This document shows positions 22,824 through 34,900 of a DNA stretch of 54,066 nt, in pieces. Numbering within the stretch: position 1 is the first letter of the stretch; each line of letters starts with the position of its first letter. Both the position numbers and the translations under genes were made by a program. The stretch is from Nemertoderma westbladi. Taxonomy: Eukaryota; Xenacoelomorpha; Nemertodermatida; Nemertodermatidae. Below the pieces are notes generated by a model. It ran no database searches. It had not been told where the DNA came from and saw only the letters and a program-made list of their open reading frames with translations. The stretch covers positions 1-54,066 of the forward strand of contig JAUCBJ010004747.1 of NCBI GenBank assembly GCA_032718475.1, in the 5' to 3' direction.

Positions 22824-23996
22824 ACGTTCGTGGGGCCTTCGCGCAGCACGAGGCCCAGTTATGAGATACAAATTAATATCGAGCGACTGTATCACAAAAT
22901 CAGTATTTAGCTTTATAAATTAGTAAAATTTAGAAATTTAACCACACCGCCAATCAATCAAAAAAAGAGGGACAGTACGTGTTCAGCCCTTTAAATCTGC
23001 ACCCCCACCCCACCCCACCCCACCCACCCCACCCCCCCCCCCCACCCTTCCCACCCACCAATACATAACCGCGACATCTACCACCCACGGAAGGTAGCAC
23101 GAACTTATTTCCAATCGCACGTTCAATATGCGAAGCCAGGTGGTTTATAGGAATATAATCTACGCAGTACTAAATACAGTCGATGCAGTAATGAATGATA
23201 TTCAAATAATTTATTTAATATACTGTTAATGCCTCTGAAAACTTAGACAATTAAAATACACAGAAATCCCATCAAAAAATAATAAGCATAATATTTTGAG
23301 AAATAAACAATTTTGGATATAAGCCTTCTGCAGTGGTAATCTTATTGACTGACAATCATTAAATGAGATCTGTCTATTACCTGAGACTAAAGAACACAGA
23401 CTCTATAAGTGTAATAGGAGGTAGGGAATGCAGGTTTCAATCTCGTTAGGTCTAGCTGGCAGCCGTGTGGCTAGTTACATACAACCCCCCTCCACTGGCA
23501 TTCCCAGCAACTGGCTCCCTTACACACACATCCCCCATCTATGTACCAGCCAACTTGCAAGTTGGCCAATAAATGATCAGTATTTAATGAGAATCCATTT
23601 TTTATGCCGTTTTAATTACTTTAGATCAATTAAAGACACAATTATTAAAGCAAATCACTTGAACTAATTAAAAACTATAATAGAATGGCGTATGTGGATT
23701 ACATCTGTATAATTTTTAATTATAATTATTTAAATCTTATACTGTAAAACAATTAATTTCCTTTAAAAGGCAGGTTGAAAATGGTGTTTTCACCGTAATC
23801 AACTTAATTAACTAATTAACTGCTATTATCTTAGCTTCTCGAAGGCCACACGGAAATTCTACTTGGAAAATTTCTAAACTTTTGCCAAACAACATGTGTA
23901 CCAAGTTTGGATAGATTTCATCAAAGATTGGCTGAGTTATTAACGTTTAAAATTGAACACGACAGAACGACAGAACGACAGAACGACAGAACGACA
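22824..23996. mobile_element. Nonautonomous repeat unit C (~1.17 kb), near twin of unit A
   Basis: Aligned with unit A at an offset of 2653-2659, it differs by a few substitutions and by the length of the C/A tract near 23000-23045. It ends in four GACAGAAC repeats. Confidence 0.85.
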
Positions 23997-24108
23997 GGTT
24001 GATTAATGGTACCACTACGCTAAGGCTCACTCACTTCGTGGCTCGCCCCACAGGTTGATTAATGGTACCACTACGCTAAGGCTCACTCACTTCGTGGCTC
24101 GCCCCACA
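23997..24108. repeat. 56-bp terminus in two perfect tandem copies
   Basis: 23997-24052 and 24053-24108 are identical. Each starts GGTTGATTAATGGTACCACT and ends CTTCGTGGCTCGCCCCACA, the outer end of this repeat family as also seen at 29265-29293 and, on the minus strand, at 12246. Confidence 0.95.
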
Positions 24109-25720
24109 CATACTATCCAAGAACTATTTCATTCCACGAACTAGATTATTGTCTACCCAAAACCCACTCAAATACAGCAGAGCTATGATTTGAAACTCAC
24201 TAAAAATAGAACATAAAACAAGTAAATCAAAACATTCACAGGCTATAAAATTAAAACTATCTATGTTGAACAACCTATAGGCTACTTATCAAATTAAATT
24301 ACTAAATTAAAAATTATTAACAATAACAAATACATATAATACAAAATAATAGCTATGGCATTGGTAGTGAAATTTCGTCATCATATTTTCTTCGTTACAT
24401 TCTAATAAATTGTATTTTTTTATAAACAAAAATATTCAGATTGTCAGCTAGACCAAAAATTTATGACCAAAATTTTTTATATACCGAAAGCGCAACAAGT
24501 CACAGGATATACTTTCGGCCTTGATATGTCACCAAACAATTGATTATTCTGTATATCACAACAAACTTTACCGAAAAGGAAAATGAAGGAGCAAAACTAG
24601 CTACGCGACTGCTTTCTTCATTAATTAATGAACCTACTTGTCCCCCAAAAACAAATAAAATTTGCAAATAAACGTTATCTGGTACAGTAAACTAATAATA
24701 AATTCTCACTCATTGTGATGATACTAATATGGAAAAATATACGAGCTCTACGAGCGCATTGATTTGATTACAATGCAGTTGCAATGGAGAAAAAAAAAAT
24801 TATGTTAATTTCAATGTAAAGTGTTTATACTGAGCGAGCGCAGAGCGCAGGTTTACATCAATAATAAATGGCCATAAATAGGCATTAATTAATGGGTAGG
24901 TAGTTATAGGTAACACTTTATGAGTCCACATTAAATTACGTAACTCCCTTTAGGCCAATATTTTGTAATGGTGTGTGTATAATAATAATAATCCTTCCGA
25001 TCCGTTCAGCTGTAGTATCATCAATATATACTGTAGCTAAACCATTGAAGTAAAGGGTGAGCTTCATTCTGTATGAGATAAGAACAAATCAATGAATATT
25101 GATTTGTAGAATATGTTAATGTTCTACAGTACACGCACTTCTACATGTGTCACTGTGACTGTATTAAATACTGTTGGTGTTGGTGGCTGCTACATTACAC
25201 AATAGCTGCTTCATTATAACACAATATTCCAACTCACTAATTCTGTTTGCCGTGTAATAATAAATGAACTTGCTACCTACCTAACCAAACCATCCACCAT
25301 GAAGCACATTACATTCTGTATGAATTTAGAAAATATGTTATATTATTATCTGAAAAAGCTGATTAAAGAGTGAAATGTTGTGTTTCTTAAATAGCGGTTC
25401 TTGAGGCCACACACTGGTCCACACACTTGTCCACTCACTGGTCCACTCACTGGTCCACTCACTATGTCAGACAAAAGACGCATCACACCGCGGTAAATTT
25501 GCTCAAACTGCTATAATTATTTATATTGCGCTTCGAATATTATAGTCCTCCTTCAAATAATATTAAGAAATATATTCCTTGCCGTTTAGATAGTTATTTT
25601 AAAAATGTAGATAATTATTCTTCCCCCAAAAACTCAAGCACCATTTTTATTTGTATCCTGCTCCGCGGGAAAAATAACCCGGAAAATAACTCAAAACTAG
25701 GGTAATAAAATTACATAGAC
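24109..25720. other. AT-rich spacer without a recognisable gene
   Basis: No coding or RNA signal is seen. It contains an imperfect 11-13 bp tandem repeat of ACTGGTCCACTC at about 25413-25465. Confidence 0.5.
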
Positions 25721-27584
25721 TACATAGAATTACTGTAGTAAATTTAACGAACTACTTGAATTTAACTATAACTACTGCAGCACGAAATATTGCAAAATGC
25801 GTACGAAGTATATAATATATATACAGTGTGTAACTTATAAAGTAAGATAGGTAGACCTGAGTCATTAAATTATAACATACTGTACAATGCGACTACAATG
25901 CACCTTGGATACTAAACTGATTTATATGCACACAACTAAAGTACGGTATTTTACCAAGTAATTTATTTTATTGGAAAATAACTTACTTTAAGTTACACAC
26001 TGTATATATTAGGGTGGTTCAAATTAAACTTAAAAAAATTAAACATTCGAAATTTCCATGTCTTACCGGCTAAAAGTATGAATTTGGGTTAAATATTAGT
26101 AATTGGAAAGTTTAAATCGATTTGAAGGATGTCTAGAGGTGTCACATCATGCCTAAAGTTCCTATATTGGCATTGCATTTGGCGCGACTACCCTATATCT
26201 ACCATTTTTGTCATGACCAACTTCTGCTCTGCCTATTTCAATGATGCAGGGCTCATTCAAACCGGAATTATCGATTTAGTGGGGGTAGAAATGTTCAAAA
26301 CAAAAATAGAGTTATTCCTTCTCGAGATAATGTACAGTAAGTATTGGATCATGGAATTCAAAATTGGCGCGTCACTTCTCGATTTGTGTTTCAATAAAGA
26401 TCATACTTCCAATGACTTCACAGACTTGTGCTTAGAGTCAGTCAATTGAGCCACAATCATCCATTTAGTGGGTGTAGAAACCTTCAAAACATCAGTAGAG
26501 TAATTAATTTTCATGAGGTTGCACAAAAGGTGCAGCTCGGCTCAACTCAACATTAGCATATGGTTGCGATGTAGGATTGTCATAAAATTTTTGCATCGAA
26601 GGACCTCACTTAGCAAAACATAGTTAAATTACGATAAATTACTGTATTATCACATAAGCCATACTCATTATTGTTTAGAATATTGGTCTTGATTAAAGCT
26701 TACATTCATCAGTTCATTTATATTAGTCCTATGTAAAATGACAGTGTAGGTCTGCCCATGGTATGGTGTGCCCTGTTCATATAAATGAATGTAAGCTTTA
26801 ATCAAGACCAATATTCTAAACAATAATGAGTATGGCTTATGTGATAATACAGTAATTTATCGTAATTTAACTATGTTTTACTAAGTGAGGTCACTGGAAG
26901 CAAACATTTTATGACAATCCTACATCGCAACCATACGCTAATGTTGAGTTGAGCCGACCTGCACCTTTTGTCTAACCTCATGAAAACTAATTACTCTACT
27001 GATATTTTGAAGGTTTCTACACCCACAAAATCGATGATTGTGGTTCGATTGACGCTAAGCACAAGTCTGTGAAGTCATTGGAAGTATGATCTTTATTGAA
27101 ACACAAATCGAGAAATGACGCACCAATTTTGAATTCCATGATCAAATACTTACTGTACATATCTCGAGAAGGAATAACTCTATTCTTGTTTTGAACATTT
27201 CTACCCCCACTAAATCGCTAATTCCGGTTCGAATGAGCCCTGCATCATTGAAATAGGCATAGCAGAAGTTGGTCATGACAAAAATGGTAGATATAGGGTA
27301 GTCGCGCCAAATGCGATGCCAATATAGGACCTTTAGGCATGATGTGACACCTCTAGACATCCTTCAAATCGACTTAAACTTTCCAATTACTAATAATTAA
27401 CCCAAATTCATACTTTTAGCTGGTAAGACATGGAAAATTCGAAAAAAAATTTTTTGAACCACCCTAGTATATATATATTATATATATTACTGTATATATA
27501 TTATATACTTCGTACGCATATTGTAATATTTCAGGCTACAGTAGCTAATATTAAGTAGTTCTTTCAATTTACTAATTCTATGTA
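25721..27584. repeat. Large imperfect palindrome, arms ~0.8 kb, short loop
   Basis: The left arm (25721-26721) mirrors the right arm (26776-27584). Landmarks are CATAGAATTA at the outer end, GCGTACGAAGTATATAATAT, AGGGTGGTTCAAA near 26011 against its mirror near 27468, and GATTAAAGCTTACATTCAT at the inner end. The loop is about 55 bp. Arms differ by scattered substitutions and by a 179-bp insert in the left arm. Each arm has a short open frame (26129-26449 + and 27142-27360 -) that is the same sequence twice and lacks any known domain. Confidence 0.92.
25824..26002. mobile_element. 179-bp mariner-like MITE inside the palindrome's left arm
   Basis: CAGTGTGTAACTTATAAAGT at the left end is mirrored by ACTTTAAGTTACACACTG at the right end. 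TA lies on both sides (25822-25823 and 26003-26004). The right palindrome arm lacks it. A CAGT start and a TA duplication suit Tc1/mariner elements, by inference. Confidence 0.8.
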
Positions 27585-28795
27585 AGTAAATTATGGCATT
27601 ATTAGTAATGTGATGGCAATAATGTTAAATTCCGATATATTGCTTATAGAAAGAATGACCCAGGGTTAGGGTTTACATGCCGGTCAATTTTATTTACTGG
27701 TTGTGCCTAACCAACAAACCCTCTAACCAAAATAAACACTGCCTACCGGTAAATGTTATCGTTACCATTCTTGGCCTACTAAATTTAAGTGGGATCTAAA
27801 GTCCCATTCGGGATCTAAAGTCACTAGACCGTGAATATCGCATCTGTATAATAACAAATATTAATACCTAACTAACTAATAATACTAATACCACAGGGAC
27901 GACCGGTAGAATAATAACATCAGCTTATCAGCTGATATAATCCTGTATAATAATGGAATACAGGGGGATGAGGGTATATAATACAACAAAATATTATATA
28001 TTATATACGTCATTGTTCATTAATTACCGCGGAATCACTTTATAGCTTTACGATACGAGTGATATCAAGGGAAGTAACACCGGGGGCCGTAAAAGCTTTA
28101 ATAGTGCTGAGATTGTTTATATTATAATAATATCTGTATTATATTACTATGGAGTTATGGTATAAAAATGGTCACAAATAACAATCCTGTGCTTAAAACA
28201 TAAACGAAAGGAGCAGGTTACAGTGTCAGTGTTCTCTATCATAATATTAAATGGAACTAGAATGTAGAATGCAATCAATTTGCGCTGGAGATAATTTTTC
28301 GCTCAGTCTACTTGGGCCATTATCTGGAATTATTGCTACTTGACATTTAGATATTCATATTACTTATTACATATTAGTATTAAATATGTAATTATTGTAA
28401 ATTGCAAACTTTATGTTAGAGTTCAATAAACTTAATAAATCATTAATGAGTAATGCCACCACAACATGGAAGAACATAAACAAATTTAATAAGCCTTAAC
28501 GTGAATATCAAAATCTGATAAGATTTTATTTTGTCACATAAGGCCTATTTTATTAAATTTATAACTTTTTAAGTGTTAGAAAACTACAGTAGCTATTCGG
28601 CATGCTTAGTAAAGGCCCTACTTAATAAATACTTAGGCTCATGTGTTTTTGTGTCTCTGAAATCAACATCATTTTGTAAATTTTACGACGTAATTTACTT
28701 TAACAGTACCTACTTTCAGCCTTCCGTAAGTTTTGTAAGTTTCAGGCGCTTACCAACTCTGTTGTGTCACTAACTGGGTACTTTATTAACACGAA
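27585..28795. other. Spacer without a recognisable gene
   Basis: AT-rich noncoding DNA. Two GGATCTAAAGTC motifs near 27790-27820 resemble the core of the arrays at 42-43 kb. Confidence 0.5.
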
Positions 28796-28796
28796 G

Positions 28797-29293
28797 TGGG
28801 GACTTCGCGCAGCACGAAGTTGGCAGAGCCTTAGCGAATTGACACTGTTAGGGGGTAGGTCAATTTATGCAAATAGTCACGTTGGCCCTCTAGCGGCAGA
28901 CTGGAGAACTGCAGATGGATTCGCCTCCTTTGAAAGTCACAGCTAATGGTCTAATACATATCTGCCAAGTTTCAGCTTAAACGGATTAAAAGCAAAGAAA
29001 TGGGAGGGCATTTAATGTTTAGACATGTGGCCCTCTAGAGGGAGACCATTGCACTGATGGTGTCTGAAAGTCTCTCAAAAATCTCAACTTTTGCTCATAT
29101 TTATACCTACAAATTTTCAACTTGGCAGCTTTAAATCCGACAAAGTTATTAGCATGTCAAAATCGTAACGACGACGACAACGACGACGACGCACGACGAC
29201 GACGACGACGACGACAACTATTTGCATAAATTGACCCACCCCCTAACAGTGTCAATTCGCTAAGGCTCCGCCAACTTCGTGGCTCGCCCCACA
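28797..29293. mobile_element. ~500-bp member of the 20-24 kb family with ~75-bp terminal inverted repeats
   Basis: The left end (TGGGGACTTCGCGCAGCACG, then GCCTTAGCGAATTGACACTG and on to ATGCAAATAGT near 28877) is mirrored by 29217-29293. A (GAC)n microsatellite at 29168-29215 sits next to the right repeat, in the same position as (GACAGAAC)n in the larger relatives. The interior is noncoding. Confidence 0.85.
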
Positions 29294-29675
29294 ATTCTTG
29301 TAAGTTTTCCATGTTGCGTGACCTGGGTAGTTAAACCCAGCAGTTCCCTTAAAATTGGACACGATATAGTTTTGTGTTTATTGCTTTTGTTGCAAATTGC
29401 AGTCTCCTGATCCTTTCCATTAATTGTTATAATTTTCCAGTGTAATTAAAAAATGGCCACTTTATTACTAATTAATAATGGCAAAGCATATTAATTTAAT
29501 TTGAATAACCTAATAACCGTTTACAGTTTTTACTTTACCTACCACTATTATGGTTAATTAAATACCCATAAATAGTTAATCAACCCGCTATAATGTATCT
29601 TAAATAATCTCAAATTTTACATTGGAAATGTTAATTAAGTTTAAGTCATCCACTAAATGTTAATTAAGTTTGTCA

Positions 29676-30467
29676 TCAACTAATGACTGATATTAAAATA
29701 TCAACAAAGTCTGCAAAACTATCGCAGACCAAGTCCGGACTTTGACCGTCCGCAGTCCATTCGTCCCCACCGCGGTACTTCCCAGTCCGAACCAAAACGC
29801 CAGTCATCCCGAGTCGCATCGCCCCGAGCACATCATCCCGAACATCGTCCCCCACCATGGCCACTTCGCTCGCGTCCACCCCCAACCCGGAAACCGCTCG
29901 TCCGAAGAACTCCGGGTCCGGCTTCCCTATCGTGGTCGCGTCGCGGCCGGATGCGAACTCCAACGCGGAAACGAACGCCCCAACGCCTAGACGCAACCCG
30001 TCGGGACGCTGGAAGTAACGCGACCTGTTAGCGGCTACCAGCTCGGCGCCGTTATGGAGCAAACGAAAGGCCTCGTTTAATCTCTCGTAGTTAAACATCT
30101 CAGGGGCCAACCCGATTACAACGCAGTTGGGATCCACAGTGTCTATACCGCTCAACTCCTCCTTGGCTGTCTCTTTAAGAAGAAGTAACGGACGCAACTG
30201 TCGGCTAATCAAAAGTTCCTTTATGGCGACCAACGGCGTGTATAAATCATTGGGTTGGATGAAACCCTCAAACCCAATCCTAGCGAGTCTGGCAACTATG
30301 TGATTGGCTGATTCGTGGCTTGTGTTTGTAATGAACCGTATGGGTACTTTGTGTTGTCTCAACTTAGCCAGAGCTTCTAGACTCCCAGGAACCACAGCAT
30401 TCTCTACATGTAGAGTACCACTAAGATCTACCAACACCGCTTTTATTCTACGCAGATGCGACATCAA
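29676..30467 (-). CDS. HDHD2: Haloacid dehalogenase-like hydrolase domain-containing protein 2
   Basis: 263 residues against about 259 in vertebrates; single exon and full length. HAD motif I is VLVDLSGTLH at residues 11-20, with the nucleophile Asp followed by Ser-Gly-Thr, as in other HDHD2 proteins. Motif II is RFITNTSHES near 39-48. The motif III Lys is in GKPDPEFF near 181-188. Motif IV is MVGDDVRDDV near 204-213 and binds Mg2+. The cap region lies between motifs II and III, as in the class IIA subfamily. It is a soluble phosphatase-like enzyme whose physiological substrate is not settled in any species. Two adjacent ATGs begin the frame. It lies downstream of NDUFV1 on the same strand, about 0.7 kb away. 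Confidence 0.93.
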   Translation of the reverse strand: MMSHLRRIKAVLVDLSGTLHVENAVVPGSLEALAKLRQHKVPIRFITNTSHESANHIVARLARIGFEGFIQPNDLYTPLVAIKELLISRQLRPLLLLKETAKEELSGIDTVDPNCVVIGLAPEMFNYERLNEAFRLLHNGAELVAANRSRYFQRPDGLRLGVGAFVSALEFASGRDATTIGKPDPEFFGRAVSGLGVDASEVAMVGDDVRDDVLGAMRLGMTGVLVRTGKYRGGDEWTADGQSPDLVCDSFADFVDILISVIS

Positions 30468-31178
30468 TTGGATTACTCGCTGAATTGTTATACAAACTAA
30501 ATATCGTTAATATACTGTAAAATATACAAATAGTTTGGAATAATTTACATTTCAATACGAAGATAAATAGAATGTGCCGCTAATTGAACACTAAATCAAC
30601 CTATTTGTCAAGAATAATTCAGTACCAATGTTGTCACTGGTTCTGGTCTGGTATTGGTAGTTAAATGCGGAAACAATGAAACTTAAATATCACAAATAAT
30701 ACCGAAGTATAATTGCATTTTATTTCATCTTGTTCTTAATAAATATTTATTATAAATATTGATGATCTAATATTAAACCGCACCGATGTATTTTATACTG
30801 TGTTATATTTATTATTGTAGCTTTACACTGGTTAAGCTGGGGACCTTTTCATTTAATATTTAAATGTAAAATTTATTGTTGAAATGAAATTGAAATATTA
30901 TTTTTAATAAAACTAACAGACATACTTAATATGTAAACTGAATCGTTTTAGTACAACTAACTCATATTTAAATAACATGGAACTATTAACAAAAGGTACC
31001 GAAAAACTAAAACTATACCGCGGGGCCTCTAAAAATCGACGTACTTGGGGAATATTCCCCAGTGCGCACGTATTAGTTAACATACCCAACAAGCGGCCCC
31101 ATTACTTCAACTCCAACACACTACTGTTCAATATGTACAGTAGGATGGTTTATATGTTACTGTATGAGAAGTCATCCT
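30468..31178. other. Intergenic spacer between HDHD2 and NDUFV1
   Basis: AT-rich. It should hold the HDHD2 promoter and the NDUFV1 3' UTR (minus strand); an AATAAA is readable on the minus strand near 30876. No gene is seen. Confidence 0.5.
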
Positions 31179-31931
31179 CTATGCCTTCCCCACTTCATGG
31201 TCTATAGTTAGACTATCCCCCGCATGTTGTCTCCACTCCTCCATCCGCTGTTCCAACTCCCCCCGGTAGTGGCGTATCAACCCCTGAACGGGCCAGGCGG
31301 CCCCATCCCCCAGCGCACAGATGGTGTGACCCTCAATCTGTTTGCTGATCTCCCACAAGGAGTCTATCTCAGCCGGCCTCGCCTTTCCCTCCACCAACCT
31401 CCACATAGTTTGGTTCATCCAGCTGATTCCCTCCCGACACGGGGTGCACTGCCCGCACGACTCGTGTTCGTAGAAGGTAATGAGTCTGGCGATGGCGCGA
31501 ACAATATCCGTAGATTTATCCATTACAATCAACGCAGCGGTCCCTAGTGCCGATTGTTTGGCAACAAGGTCGTCGAAGTCCATAAGAACAGTGTCGCATA
31601 CCGATTTGGGTATAACTGGAGTAGAAGACCCCCCCGGTATGACCCCCAGCAGGTTGTCCCAACCGCCCCGTACACCCCCCGCGTGTCGTTCTATCAGCTC
31701 TCGCAACGGGATCGACATCTCTTCCTCCACCGTGCAGGGTTTATTCACGTGGCCCGAGATGTTGAACAACTTGGTACCCGAGTTCCTGGGACGCCCCAAC
31801 CCGAAGAACCAACTGCCGCCTCGTCGACAGATCGTCGGGGCCACAGCGACAGTCTCCACGTTGGCAACCGTCGTCGGGCAACCGAAGACGCCAACATCGG
31901 CCGGAAAGGGAGGCTTCAACCTGGGTTTGCC
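31179..31931 (-). CDS. NDUFV1: NADH:ubiquinone oxidoreductase core subunit V1, exon 3 (last coding exon)
   Basis: 250 codons plus stop. The exon follows a good acceptor (pyrimidine tract TTCTTCTTCC then AACAG, with the junction at 31931). It begins at [14 protein letters not shown] and includes the SLBB-type part (VPGGSSTP-like [13 protein letters not shown]). The [4Fe-4S] cluster N3 ligands are [11 protein letters not shown] plus the later HTICALGD cysteine. It ends in a short variable tail. Joined to the other two exons it gives about 477 residues (464 in human). The protein is the 51-kDa flavoprotein of mitochondrial complex I: it binds FMN and NADH and passes electrons to N3. All cluster cysteines are present. 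Confidence 0.96.
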   Translation of the reverse strand, partial: GKPRLKPPFPADVGVFGCPTTVANVETVAVAPTICRRGGSWFFGLGRPRNSGTKLFNISGHVNKPCTVEEEMSIPLRELIERHAGGVRGGWDNLLGVIPGGSSTPVIPKSVCDTVLMDFDDLVAKQSALGTAALIVMDKSTDIVRAIARLITFYEHESCGQCTPCREGISWMNQTMWRLVEGKARPAEIDSLWEISKQIEGHTICALGDGAAWPVQGLIRHYRGELEQRMEEWRQHAGDSLTIDHEVGKA

Positions 31932-34900
31932 CTGTTGGAAGAAGAAGATCACAAGTATGTAATTGAATAACGAAAATAGAACGTATTGATCGAAAATAGA
32001 ACGTATTGGACTAATTCATACAAATACTGTTAAAATAAAGTTACAGCAATAATGTTGAGGGATGTCCTTAAACATTTTGGCGATTACTAAAGAGTAGGGA
32101 TTAAAGTGCATATAGCATAGAACATATAGCTTACTATTATGTATATGCACCACTTTGTGGTAATAGCATGAAATGATTCGGCGAAAGGGTGATTTAGTAA
32201 GGTGAATAACAGAAAATGTGTATCACCACGAAGTTTTGTATTAACTCCCTCCACCTCAAACAGTTTAACCTCAAGCTCTCTACCAATACGTTATATCTTT
32301 CCTACATACTTTACCTGTTTCTCGTCTCAGCTCTCTACCAATACGTTCTCTCTTTCCTACATACTTTACCTGTTTCTCGTCTCAGCTCTCTACCAATACG
32401 TTCTCTCTTTCCTACAAACTTTACCTGTTTCTCGTCTCAGCTCTCTACCAATACATTCTCTCTTTCCTACAAACTTTACCTGTTTCTCGTCTCAGCTCTC
32501 TACCAATACGTTCTCTCTTTCCTACAAACTTTACCTGTTTCTCGTCTCAGCTCTCTACCAATACGTTCTCTCTTTCCTACAAACTTTACCTGTTTCTCGT
32601 CTCAGCTCTCTACCAATACGTTCTATCTTTCCTACAAACTTTACCTGTTTCTCGTCTCAGCTCTCTACCAATACGTTCTCTCTTTCCTACAAACTTTACC
32701 TGTTTCTCGTCTCAGCTCTCTACCAATACGTTCTCTCTTTCCTACAAACTTTACCTGTTTCTCGTCTCAGCTCTCTACCAATACGTTCTCTCTTTCCTAC
32801 AAACTTTACCTGTTTCTCGTCTCAGCTCTCTACCAATACATTCTCTCTTTCCTACAAACTTTACCTGTTTCTCGTCTCAGCTCTCTACCAATACATTCTC
32901 TCTTTCCTACAAACTTTACCTGTTTCTCGTCTCAGCTCTCTACCAATACGTTCTCTCTTTCCTACAAACTTTACCTGTTTCTCGTCTCAGCTCTCTACCA
33001 ATACATTCTCTCTTTCCTACAAACTTTACCTGTTTCTCGTCTCAGCTCTCTACCAATACGTTCTCTCTTTCCTACAAACTTTACCTGTTTCTCGTCTCAG
33101 CTCTCTACCAATACGTTCTCTCTTTCCTACAAACTTTACCTGTTTCTCGTCTCAGCTCTCTACCAATACATTCTCTCTTTCCTACAAACTTTACCTGTTT
33201 CTCGTCTCAGCTCTCTACCAATACGTTCTCTCTTTCCTACAAACTTCACCTGTTTCTCGTCTCAGCTCTCTACCAATACGTTCTCTCTTTCCTACAAACT
33301 TCACCTGTTTCTCGTCTCAGCTCTCTACCAATACGTTCTCTCTTTCCTACAAACTTTACCTGTTTCTCGTCTCAGCTCTCTACCAATACATTCTCTCTTT
33401 CCTACAAACTTCACCTGTTTCTCGTCTCAGCTCTCTACCAATACGTTCTCTCTTTCCTACAAACTTCACCTGTTTCTCGTCTCAGCTCTCTACCAATACG
33501 TTCTCTCTTTCCTACAAACTTTACCTGTTTCTCGTCTCAGCTCTCTACCAATACATTCTCTCTTTCCTACAAACTTTACCTGTTTCTCGTCTCAGCTCTC
33601 TACCAATACATTCTCTCTTTCCTACAAACTTTACCTGTTTCTCGTCTCAGCTCTCTCTCTACCAATACATTCTCTCTTTCCTACAAACTTTACCTGTTTC
33701 TCGTCTCAGCTCTCTACCAATACATTCTCTCTTTCCTACAAACTTTACCTGTTTCTCGTCTCAGCTCTCTACCAATACATTCTCTCTTTCCTACAAACTT
33801 TACCTGTTTCTCGTCTCAGCTCTCTACCAATACATTCTCTCTTTCCTACAAACTTTACCTGTTTCTCGTCTCAGCTCTCTACCAATACATTCTCTCTTTC
33901 CTACAAACTTTACCTGTTTCTCGTCTCAGCTCTCTACCAATACGTTCTATCTTTCCTACAAACTTTACCTGTTTCTCGTCTCAGCTCTCTACCAATACAT
34001 TCTCTCTTTCCTACAAACTTTACCTGTTTCTCGTCTCAGCTCTCTACCAATACGTTCTCTCTTTCCTACAAACTTTACCTGTTTCTCGTCTCAGCTCTCT
34101 ACCAATACGTTCTCTCTTTCCTACAAACTTTACCTGTTTCTCGTCTCAGCTCTCTACCAATACATTCTCTCTTTCCTACAAACTTTACCTGTTTCTCGTC
34201 TCAGCTCTCTACCAATACGTTCTCTCTTTCCTACAAACTTCACCTGTTTCTCGTCTCAGCTCTCTACCAATACGTTCTCTCTTTCCTACAAACTTCACCT
34301 GTTTCTCGTCTCAGCTCTCTACCAATACGTTCTCTCTTTCCTACAAACTTTACCTGTTTCTCGTCTCAGCTCTCTACCAATACATTCTCTCTTTCCTACA
34401 AACTTCACCTGTTTCTCGTCTCAGCTCTCTACCAATACGTTCTCTCTTTCCTACAAACTTCACCTGTTTCTCGTCTCAGCTCTCTACCAATACGTTCTCT
34501 CTTTCCTACAAACTTTACCTGTTTCTCGTCTCAGCTCTCTACCAATACATTCTCTCTTTCCTACAAACTTTACCTGTTTCTCGTCTCAGCTCTCTACCAA
34601 TACATTCTCTCTTTCCTACAAACTTTACCTGTTTCTCGTCTCAGCTCTCTCTCTACCAATACATTCTCTCTTTCCTACAAACTTTACCTGTTTCTCGTCT
34701 CAGCTCTCTACCAATACATTCTCTCTTTCCTACAAACTTTACCTGTTTCTCGTCTCAGCTCTCTACCAATACATTCTCTCTTTCCTACAAACTTTACCTG
34801 TTTCTCGTCTCAGCTCTCTACCAATACATTCTCTCTTTCCTACAAACTTTACCTGTTTCTCGTCTCAGCTCTCTACCAATACGTTCTCTCTTTCCTACAA

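Noticed and set aside
20769-23667. Conserved 79-codon ORF in repeat units A and C
   Set aside because: Its conservation only reflects that the units are near twins; it is absent from unit B and has no recognisable features.
26129-27360. Paired ORFs of 106 and 72 codons in the palindrome arms
   Set aside because: They are the same sequence in mirrored arms, with no known domain and different lengths owing to stop changes; probably noncoding.
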